A DNA stretch of 64,000 bases from Mytilus edulis (lineage: Eukaryota; Mollusca; Bivalvia; Mytilida; Mytilidae). The stretch spans positions 87,980,592-88,044,591 of the forward strand of contig NC_092347.1 in assembly GCF_963676685.1 (NCBI RefSeq), read 5' to 3'. The notes under the pieces were generated by a model. That model was not told the DNA's origin and ran no database searches. It saw only the letters and a list, made by a program, of their open reading frames with translations. This document shows positions 36,601 to 48,600 of the stretch, piece after piece (position 1 is the first letter of the stretch; each line of letters opens with the position of its first letter). The position numbers and the translations under genes are program-made.

Positions 36601-39600
36601 CAGCACAGCAAAAATTGCCAAACGTTCCTGGTAATGTAGTTATATTTTATATTTTGATGCAAAATACTGAAATAACTGCACAGAAATTTGTTTAATGAAG
36701 GGCAGATATATAAATGTCAGATAATACACATTAATGAATTATTTCATGATCTACAACAGAGACATACAAATTAATTGATCTTACTGTCAAAGATAATCCT
36801 TTCTTTGGAGCATTTTGCTGCTGTGGCGTCTGCAGCTGAGGCTGTTGATTGTTTAATTGCTGTATTGGTTGTGTAGGTGGTTGCCCAGGTAATGAAACAG
36901 GAGTGGGTTGTAATGGATTCTGTGATTGGACAGGCAGTGATGACTGTGTTCTGATCTGTGATTGGCCTAACTGTTGTTCTAACTGTTGCTGTAAATTATC
37001 CCTAGCCTGCTGTGTTCTGGTTGCTGATGTCATTGCAAGTGGTGCTGTGTAAACATGAAAAGCATTTGTCAGAATCAGTGCAAAAATAATGCTGTAATTG
37101 TAGAAACTTTTACATGCATTTTTTTTTGCCATTTTTGTAGGATGAACAAACTAGAGACCCAAAAATGCCTGTGTGCATTTTCAACAATGGACAATTTCTT
37201 ACATTGTATTTTTTGCTGATCATCTTTACTGTTTATAATTTCTTTCTATCGTTCCTTTTTTGCCCAAACACAAAAACAGGTAAAAATTAATCATCATTTA
37301 AACCCAATTACTCCTTTAATGAGTCTACCAACTACTTGATCTATTTGTAGATCTTGGCTTACAGAACATTTTTACTATTTGAAGTGACTATCTATCCATA
37401 ACAGTTTTCAAGTTAAAAGGCATCAGAAAGCAATAACTCCTATAAGAAGTGAAATGAGGATTTTTACCATTAGATTTATTTGAAAATCTTGTCTTGCACA
37501 TCATATTTGCTTATTCAAGTATCTATCTATATTTATTGTTTTTCAGATATAAGGCAAAAAGGGAAAACAATTTGGTAAAAATTGTCATCTAAGGGTAATA
37601 ACTCCAATAAATTCCATAAAGATTTGACATACCGTAGTTTTGATGTCTGAAAAACTTGAACAGCAACATACATATTACTTATTTTGTTTACAATAAGTGC
37701 CAATAAAACAAAAGTGCCTTAATCTAATTAGAAAAGATAACCTATTTTAACATCTGAAGAAATGGAACAGACAATTTTTACATCAGAAGAAATGGCAAAA
37801 ATCTTTCAACTCCAGGATCAAAGCTTGAGTCTTAGATTTCTGATATGTAAAACCTCATCAGACTTATAAGTGGATCATATTTTACTCAAGTATCAATAGT
37901 CATTCTTAATCAACAATGAACTTACCTGTAAGCTGTGTATTAGCTCTAATCTGTGGAACATATGACACTGAAGGCCCAAGCGATGGGGTAGTCCCAGTAA
38001 CAATGGCTTGTATTGCTGGAAGTTTCTAAAATGATATATTAAAACAATGCATGTATTATGTTTAAAATAACTTTCTTATGAAATAACTAAAATATATAGA
38101 AATCTTCTGTTTGAAGTTTAAATATTTGTTTAATCTTTATGGGCTTAAACCTTGCTATAGTAACATTTTTTGTAGCACTTGGCGTACTAACTAGAGGGGC
38201 AGGAGGTATCAGCCAAGAATTAGTCTTGTGTATATAGGACACTGTTGATGTTGAGGCTTGCCCAGCTAGTGGGTATACACACTGATTGGCCAGAATTTAT
38301 CAGTCCAGCAGCATAGTCTGGATTATGGGATACTCTTGCACAGCAGCAGTGGATTACTTACTGATTAAATAGGATTTACCCAGCCAGCCTCATAATCTGG
38401 TGTATAGGTCACTGTTGATGTTGAGACTTGCTCAGCATCAGAGAGTATACATTACTTACTGATGGTCCGAGTACACAGTTATTTTGTAGTGCATTTCTTT
38501 TAGACAATAAATGAAAATTAAAAAAAACCCACCTGCGCTTTCTCAATAATATTTTTACAGTGTGTTGTACTACTTTTGGGACAAATTATATCAAAATTAT
38601 AGAAAACTTCATCAGCTCTAACTCAAAATATGGACAATCTTATGTTAAGGGGGTCTTGAAATCTTTTGACAGCTTCCGAAGTGCTAATTTTTGACCTTTT
38701 TCAGCTGGACCTAATCACTACTTTACATTAATATTTATGACCCAACTTTTTTTACAGTGTCATTTCACCCCCCAACTTGCTATATGAGGCATAAAACATG
38801 GAGAAATAAATTTGGAAGGGGTATAACAAAAATTGGCAAGTAACACACTGTCCACACTAAGGACTATATTCGTGGACAACGAAAATCAAAGGACGATAAC
38901 TGTGTACTCGGACCTAATAGGATAGAAAAAGTTGACCAATCTTAATAAAACTTGGTATGACTAAAGCTTAATATATTACAAGACTGCTTACAAAGTTTCA
39001 TAGCAATAGGATATATATTATAGACAATATGATTAATTCTATATTCAACTTTGCGTGTTAAATTTAGACGTTAAAATTGAGAAATTTCAACTATCAACAT
39101 TTGGGGCTTATAAAATTTAAATATTGCAAAAAAATACTTTTAAAATGCCTTAATATATAATATATCATGTATTTGAAGCAATAGAGTACTCATTTGTTAT
39201 ATCAGACTTAGCATAATTTTTCAAAAGTCAAATTTATATGAGCCTGTGCCTAAAAATGGAGGATTTCCAATGAAGCGGGCCTTACATGAAGATGTAATAT
39301 TTTCCAGCAATTTTAAGTTTGTGAAGCTTTTTGATTATAAATAATCCTTACATATGTACTTAATGTACTTTAAATGGAAAGAAAACTTACAAATAACATA
39401 TCATATTAGTTTAAAAGGGTCTTAGGCCAAGTAAGACTAAAATTAATTTAGGGTCAATTTAGGCCGTAGCACATATTTACATTTAAAAATGCATATTGAA
39501 GCTATAGGAAATAAAAATTTGTGTCTTTTCTATCATTTCTATACTCAGGTGACATGATACAATAAATCTGAGCACAAAAAGGCTCTTACATTCAACTTTT

Positions 39601-42600
39601 TTAGTAGACAGTATGGTCTGATACAAAGATTTTTCACTTTTTAGTGAAAAACTTGCATGCAATTTTAGTCTCAACAGGCTTATATTTGAACCACATGCTA
39701 TCCTACAGAGGTAAAGAAAGATATTATGTGAAATGAAACAGGTACAAAAGACATTGTTAAGTGCTTTTTATACAAATTTATTGAGGTATTTATTATGGAC
39801 TTCAACTTTTATGTGCCATGCTCCTCACATTTAACTTGATCCAAACAGGGCGTTAGACGAGGGTCATTTATACAACACATTTTGCTCATATTTTCTGAGA
39901 TAATCTTCTTTTCTGTAGATTCAGAGTTCACAAATGAGTAATAAAACTGGATTAAAGCATAGAAACACAAAAATTGACACATGAAAACATGTCAGATAGA
40001 AAGTCAGAATGCCACTTATGCATCAAAATTGAAAAAGCTATGAAATGCTTATTTTGACCATATAATGCCAAAATTGGTCATTTTTGCAGAAATTCTATCA
40101 AATAAAAGTTTAAATCCTTTAGTTTTATGCTATTTGACAAATTGGCACAATCAAATCATTCAGGGAAGTTGCCAAAGTACAGATTCTATATTTCCTGATT
40201 TCACCTCTTAGGTCCGAGTACACAGTTATTTTGTAGTGCATTTCTTTTAGACAATAAATGAAAATTAAAAAAAACCCACCTGCGCTTTCTCAATAATATT
40301 TTTACAGTGTGTTGTACTACTTTTGGGACAAATTATATCAAAATTATAGAAAACTTCATCAGCTCTAACTCAAAATATGGACAATCTTATGTTAAGGGGG
40401 TCTTGAAATCTTTTGACAGCTTCCGAAGTGCTAATTTTTGACCTTTTTCAGCTGGACCTAATCACTACTTTACATTAATATTTATGACCCAACTTTTTTT
40501 ACAGTGTCATTTCACCCCCCAACTTGCTATATGAGGCATAAAACATGGAGAAATAAATTTGGAAGGGGTATAACAAAAATTGGCAAGTAACACACTGTCC
40601 ACACTAAGGACTATATTCGTGGACAACGAAAATCAAAGGACGATAACTGTGTACTCGGACCTGATGGGATTTACTCAGCCAGCAGCAGGTGTATAGGACA
40701 CTGTTGTTGCTGCGGCTTGCTCGCTAGCAATTGGTTTACTTACTGATGGGGCAGGATTTACCCGGCCAGCAGAATAATCTGGTGTATAGGACACTGTTGA
40801 TGTTGAGGCTTGCTCAGCATCAGAGAGTATACTTACTGATGGGATTTACTCAGCCAGCAGCATAGTCTGGTGTATAGGACACTGTTGTTGCTGCGGCTTG
40901 CTCGCTAGCAATTGGTTTACTTACTGATAGGGCAGGATTTACCAGTTCAGCAGCATAGTCTGGTGTATAGGTAACTGTTACTTACTGATGGGGCAGGATT
41001 TACCAGCCCAGCAGCATAGTCTGGTGTATAGGTAACTGTTGTAGCAGCAGCTTGCTCAGCAGACAAGGGAATACTTACTAGTGGAGCAGGATTTACCAGA
41101 CCAGCAGCATAGTCTTGTGTATAGGTAACTGTTGTAGCAGTAGCTTGCTCAGCAGACAAGGGAATACTTACTGATAGGGCAGGATTTACCAGTCCAGCAG
41201 CATAGTCTGGTGTATAGGTAACTGTTGTAGCAGCAGCTTGCTCAGTAGACAAGGGAATACTTACTGATAGGGCAGGATTTACCAGTCCAGCAGCATAGTC
41301 TGGTTTAAAGGTAACTGTTGTAGCAGCAGCTTGCTCAGCAGACAAGGGAATACTTACTAGTGGAGCAGGATTTACCAGACCAGCAGCATAGTCTGGTGTA
41401 TAGGTAACTGTTGTAGCAGCAGCTTGCTCAGCAGACAAGGGGATACTTACTAATGGGGCAGGATTTACCAGTCCAGCAGCATAGTCTGGTGTATAGGTTA
41501 CTGTTACTTACTGATGGGGCAGGATTAACCAGTCCAGCAGCATAGTCTGGTGTATAGGTTACTGTTACTTACTGACGGGGCAGGATTTACCAGTCCAGTA
41601 GCATAGTCTGGTGTATAGGTTACTGTTACTTACTGATGGGGCAGGATTAACCAGTCCAGCAGCATAGTCTGGTGTATAGGTTACTGTTACTTACTGATGG
41701 GGCAGGATTAACCAGTCCAGCAGCATAGTCTGGTGTATAGGTTACTGTTACTTACTGATGGGGCAGGATTTACCAGTCCAGCAGCATAGTCTGGTGTAAA
41801 GGTTACTGTTACTTACTGATGGGCAGGATTTACCAGTCCAGCAGCATAGTCTGGTGTATAGGTAACTGTTACTTACTGATGGGGCAGGATTTACCAGTCC
41901 AGCAGCATAGTCTGGTGTATAGGTTACTGTTACTTACTGATGGGGCAGGATTAATCAGTCCAGCAGCATAGTCTGGTGTATAGGTTACTGTTACTTACTG
42001 ATGGGGCAGGATTTATCAGTCCAGCAGCATAGTCTGGTGTATAGGTTACTGTTACTTACTAATGGGGCATTATTTACCAGTCCAGCAGCATAGTCTGGTG
42101 TATAGGTAACTGTTACTTACTGATGGGGCAGGATTAACCAGTCCAGCAGCATAGTCTGGTGTATAGGATACTGTTACTTACTGATGGGGCAGGATTTACC
42201 AGTCCAGCAGCATAGTCTGGTGTATAGGATACTGTTACTTACTGATGGGGCAGGATTAACCAGTCCAGCAGCATAGTCTGGTGTATAGGTAACTGTTACT
42301 TACTGATGGGGCAGGATTTACCAGTCCAGCAGCATAGTCTGGTGTATAGGATACTGTTACTTACTGATGGGGCAGGATTAACCAGTCCAGCAGCATAGTC
42401 TGGTGTATAGGATACTGTTACTTACTGATGGGGCAGGATTAACCAGTCCAGCAGCATAGTCTGGTGTATAGGATACTGTTACTTACTGATGGGGCAGGAT
42501 TAACCAGTCCAGCAGCATAGTCTGGTGTAAAGGTTACTGTTACTTACTGATGGGGCAGGATTTACCAGTCCAGCAGCATAGTCTGGTGTATAGGTAACTG

Positions 42601-45600
42601 TTACTTACTGATGGGGCAGGATTTACCAGTCCAGCAGCATAGTCTGGTGTATAGGTAACTGTTACTTACTGATGGGGCAGGATTAACCAGTCCAGCAGCA
42701 TAGTCTGGTGTATAGGTAACTGTTACTTACTGATGGGGCAGGATTTACCAGTCCAGCAGCATAGTCTGGTGTATAGGATACTGTTACTTACTGATGGGGC
42801 AGGATTTACCAGTCCAGCAGCATATTCTGGTGTATAGGATACTGTTACTTACTGATGGGGCAGGATTTACCAGTCCAGCAGCATAGTCTGGTGTATAGGA
42901 TACTGTTACTTACTGATGGGGCAGGATTAACCTGTCCAGCAGCATAGTCTGGTGTATAGGATACTGTTACTTACTGATGGGGCAGGATTAACCAGTCCAG
43001 CAGCATAGTCTGGTGTATAGGTTACTGTTACTTACTGATGGGGCAGGATTTACCAGTCCAGCAGCATAGTCTGGTGTATAGGATACTGTTACTTACTGAT
43101 GGGGCAGGATTAACCAGTCCAGCAGCATAGTCTGGTGTATAGGATACTGTTACGTACTGATGGGGCAGGATTAACCAGTCCAGCAGCATAGTCTGGTGTA
43201 TAGGTAACTGTTACGTACTGATGGGGCAGGATTAACCAGTCCAGCAGCATAGTCTGGTGTATAGGTTACTGTTACTTACTGATGGGGCAGGATTTACCAG
43301 TCCAGCAGCATAGTCTGGTGTATAGGTTACTGTTACTTACTGATGGGGCAGGATTTACCAGTCCAGCAGCATAGTCTGGTGTATAGGTAACTGTTACTTA
43401 CTGATGGCACAGGATTTACCAGTCCAGCAGCATAGTCTGGTGTATAGGTTACTGTTACTTACTGATGGGGCAGGATTAACCAGTCCAGCAGCATAGTCTG
43501 GTGTATAGGTTACTGTTACTTACTGATGGGGCAGGATTAACCAGTCCAGCAGCATAGTCTGGTGTATAGGTTGCTGTTACTTACTGATGGGGCAGGATTA
43601 ACCAGTCCAGCAGCATAGTCTGGTGTATAGGTTGCTGTTACTTACTGATGGGGCAGGATTAACCAGTCCAGCAGCATAGTCTGGTGTATAGGTAACTGTT
43701 ACTTACTGATGGGGCATTATTTACCAGTCCAGCAGCATAGTCTGGTGTATAGGTAACTGTTACTTACTGATGGGGCAGGATTAACCAGTCCAGCAGCATA
43801 GTCTGGTGTATAGGATACTGTTACTTACTGATGGGGCAGGATTTACCAGTCCAGCAGCATAGTCTGGTGTATAGGTAACTGTTACTTACTGATGGGGCAG
43901 GATTTACCAGTCCAGCAGCATAGTCTGGTGTATAGGATACTGTTACTTACTGATGGGGCAGGATTAACCAGTCCAGCAGCATAGTCTGGTGTATAGGATA
44001 CTGTTACTTACTGATGGCGCAGGATTAACCAGTCCAGCAGCATAGTCTGGTGTATAGGATACTGTTACTTACTGATGGGGCAGGATTAACCAGTCCAGCA
44101 GCATAGTCTGGTGTAAAGGTTACTGTTACTTACTGATGGGGCAGGATTTACCAGTCCAGCAGCATAGTCTGGTGTATAGGTAACTGTTACTTACTGATGG
44201 GGCAGGATTTACCAGTCCAGCAGCATAGTCTGGTGTATAGGATACTGTTACTTACTGATGGGGCAGGATTAACCAGTCCAGCAGCATAGTCTGGTGTATA
44301 CAGGGTTTCCCCTGGATCAATTATTTTTTTCGCCACCTCTTTCGCCAAAACAATATAATTTTCGCCACTTTATTATTAATTTTTCGCCAAGTAACACAAA
44401 TGTATTTTTCTTTTAAAAATTTCCTTTTTTTCATACCCCCTCCCCCTAAATAAGAAGTGGATTTTACAACAAAACAAAACATTTTATCACTTGAAATTGA
44501 TTCATCGTGTAAGGTGTAGACCCTATCATTAGGGTTACTGTCATGCCAACCTTTTGGATAGATTTCTTCATAACGACAGTTTTCTTTTCTATACCATCGT
44601 AAATAAGTAAAACTATATATTTGAAACACGTGTGTCACTGAAACGACTTTAAAGTACCCACTCAAATCAATTATCTATATGAAAGTTAAATGATAAAGTT
44701 TTAAATCAGAGACCTTTCTTGCTTTTGATCATTTTTCGTCATAACAACAGTTTTCTTTTGTGGATTATCATTAAAAGAAGGAGAGGAAGCGTAAAAATTT
44801 TACTTCAAACACGTGCGTCGCGAAGTGGTTAATAAATCTCTTTTGTGACATGTGATAGAAGCCATTTAACCATATCATTTTGTCATATCATACAATCAAC
44901 ACCTTTATTGATTAGTCCTTTGATGTCTATAGCTATAAATGCAATCAGCTGATTATTGATTTTCTGTCAAAATCTTAACGAGTTCAAGGTGAATTCCGAG
45001 TATTGTCTGATCGGTAAAGTCAGAGAAACCCGAAAAAAGTAAATAAACAAGAAGGCTGAAAATAAATCGATATATATATATTTCTTTCGCCAAATTCTTT
45101 CGCCAATGACGAATTTTAATCGCCACAATTATTATTTTTTCGCAAATTGCGAAAATGGCGACCGCCAGCGGAAACCCTGGGTGTATAGGTAACTGTTACT
45201 TACTGATAGGGCAGGATTTACCAGTCCAGCAGCATAGTCTGGTGTATAGGATACTGTTACTTACTGATGGGGCAGGATTTACCAGTCCAGCAGCATATTC
45301 TGGTGTATAGGATACTGTTACTTACTGATGGGGCAGGATTTACCAGTCCAGCAGCATAGTCTGGTGTATAGGATACTGTTACTTACTGATGGGGCAGGAT
45401 TAACCTGTCCAGCAGCATAGTCTGGTGTATAGGATACTGTTACTTACTGATGGGGCAGGATTAACCAGTCCAGCAGCATAGTCTGGTGTATAGGTTACTG
45501 TTACTTACTGATGGGGCAGGATTTACCAGTCCAGCAGCATAGTCTGGTGTATAGGTTACTGTTACTTACTGATGGGGCAGGATTTACCAGTCCAGCAGCA

Positions 45601-48600
45601 TAGTCTGGTGTATAGGTTACTGTTACTTACTGATGGGGCAGGATTTACCAGTCCAGCAGCATAGTCTGGTGTATAGGTAACTGTTACTTACTGATGGCAC
45701 AGGATTTACCAGTCCAGCAGCATAGTCTGGTGTATAGGTTACTGTTACTTACTGATGGGGCAGGATTAACCAGTCCAGCAGCATAGTCTGGTGTATAGGT
45801 TGCTGTTACTTACTGATGGGGCAGGATTAACCAGTCCAGCAGCATAGTCTGGTGTATAGGTTGCTGTTACTTACTGATGGGGCAGGATTAACCAGTCCAG
45901 CAGCATAGTCTGGTGTATAGGTTGCTGTTACTTACTGATGGGGCAGGATTAACCAGTCCAGCAGCATAGTCTGGTGTATAGGTAACTGTTACTTACTGAT
46001 GGGGCAGGATTTACCAGTCCAGCAGCATAGTCTGGTGTATAGGTTACTGTTACTTACTGATGGGGCAGGATTTACCAGTCCAGCAGCATAGTCTGGTGTA
46101 TAGGTTACTATTACTTACTGATGGGGCAGGATTTACCAGTCCAGCAGCATAGTCTGGTGTTTAGGTTACTGTTTCTTACTGATGGGGCAGGATTTACCAG
46201 TCCAGCAGCATAGTCTGGTGTATAGGTTACTGTTTCTTACTGATGGGGCAGGATTAACCAGTCCAGCAGCATAGTCTGGTGTATAGGATACTGTTACTTA
46301 CTGATGGGGCAGGATTAACCAGTCCAGCAGCATAGTCTGGTGTATAGGTTGCTGTTACTTACTGATGGGGCAGGATTAACCAGTCCAGCAGCATAGTCTG
46401 GTGTATAGGTTACTGTTACTTACTGATGGGGCAGGATTAACCAGTCCAGCAGCATAGTCTGGTGTATAGGTTGCTGTTACTTACTGATGGGGCAGGATTA
46501 ACCAGTCCAGCAGCATAGTCTGGTGTATAGGTTGCTGTTACTTACTGATGGGGCAAGATTTACCAGTCCAGCAGCATAGTCTGGTGTATAGGTAACTGTT
46601 ACTTACTGATGGGGCAGGATTAACCAGTCCAGCAGCATAGTCTGGTGTATAGGTTACTGTTTCTTACTGATTGGGCAGGATTTACCAGTCCAGCAGCATA
46701 GTCTGGTGTATAGGATACTGTTACTTACTGATGGGGCAGGATTTACCAGTCCAGCAGCATAGTCTGGTGTATAGGATACTGTTACTTACTGATGGGGCAG
46801 GATTAACCAGTCCAGCAGCATAGTCTGGTGTATAGGATACTGTTACTTACTGATGGGGCAGGATTAACCAGTCCAGCAGCATAGTCTGGTGTATAGGATA
46901 CTGTTTCTTACTGATGGGGCAGGATTAACCAGTCCAGCAGCATAGTCTGTTGTATAGGTTACTGTTACTTACTGATGGGGCAAGATTTACCAGTCCAGCA
47001 GCATAGTCTGGTGTATAGGTAACTGTTACTTACTGATGGGGCAGGATTAACCAGTCCAGCAGCATAGTCTGTTGTATAGGTTACTGTTACTTACTGATGG
47101 GGCAAGATTTACCAGTCCAGCAGCATAGTCTGTTGTATAGGTTACTGTTACTTACTGATGGCGCAGGATTAACCAGTCCAGCAGCATAGTCTGGTGTATA
47201 GGATACTGTTACTTACTGATGGGGCAGGATTAACCAGTCCAGCAGCATAGTCTGGTGTATAGGTTACTGTTTCTTACTGATGGGGCAGGATTAACCAGTC
47301 CAGCAGCATAGTCTGGTGTATAGGTAACTGTTACTTACTGATGGGGCAGGATTAACCAGTCCAGCAGCATAGTCTGGTGTATAGATAACTGTTACTTACT
47401 GATGGGGCAGGATTTACCAGTCCAGCAGCATAGTCTGGTGTATAGGTTACTGTTACTTACTGATGGGGCAGGATTAACCAGTCCAGCAGCATAGTCTGGT
47501 GTATAGGTTACTGTTACTTACTGATGGGGCAGGATTAACCAGTCCAGCAGCATAGTCTGGTGTCTAGGATACTGTTACTTACTGATGGGGCAGGATTAAC
47601 CAGTCCAGCAGCATAGTCTGGTGTATAGGTTACTGTTACTTACTGATGGGGCAGGATTAACCAGTCCAGCAGCATAGTCTGGTGTATAGGTTACTGTTAC
47701 TTACTGATGGGGCAGGATTAACCAGTCCAGCAGCATAGTCTGGTGTATAGGTTGCTGTTACTTACTGATGGGGCAGGATTAACCAGTCCAGCAGCATAGT
47801 CTGGTGTATAGGTAACTGTTACTTACTGATGGGGCAGGATTTACCAGTCCAGCAGCATAGTCTGGTGTATAGGTTACTGTTACTTACTGATGGGGCAGGA
47901 TTTACCAGTCCAGCAGCATAGTCTGGTGTATAGGTTACTATTACTTACTGATGGGGCAGGATTTACCAGTCCAGCAGCATAGTCTGGTGTATAGGTTGCT
48001 GTTACTTACTGATGGGGCAGGATTAACCAGTCCAGCAGCATAGTCTGGTGTATAGGTTACTGTTACTTACTGATGGGGCAGGATTAACCAGTCCAGCAGC
48101 ATAGTCTGGTGTATAGGTTGCTGTTACTTACTGATGGGGCAGGATTAACCAGTCCAGCAGCATAGTCTGGTGTATAGGTTGCTGTTACTTACTGATGGGG
48201 CAAGATTTACCAGTCCAGCAGCATAGTCTGGTGTATAGGTAACTGTTACTTACTGATGGGGCAGGATTAACCAGTCCAGCAGCATAGTCTGGTGTATAGG
48301 TTACTGTTTCTTACTGATTGGGCAGGATTTACCAGTCCAGCAGCATAGTCTGGTGTATAGGATACTGTTACTTACTGATGGGGCAGGATTTACCAGTCCA
48401 GCAGCATAGTCTGGTGTATAGGATACTGTTACTTACTGATGGGGCAGGATTAACCAGTCCAGCAGCATAGTCTGGTGTATAGGATACTGTTACTTACTGA
48501 TGGGGCAGGATTAACCAGTCCAGCAGCATAGTCTGGTGTATAGGATACTGTTTCTTACTGATGGGGCAGGATTAACCAGTCCAGCAGCATAGTCTGTTGT

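Noticed and set aside
36849..37052. Cys/Gly-rich plus-strand open frame.
   Set aside because: It is the antisense shadow of the Gln-rich NELFA exon at 36785-37044.
38464..40661. LTR retrotransposon because of identical 451-bp direct ends and a 4-bp duplication.
   Set aside because: Ends lack TG...CA, each end copy has its own 19-bp inverted termini, and the centre has no gag-pol, primer-binding site or polypurine tract that I could see.
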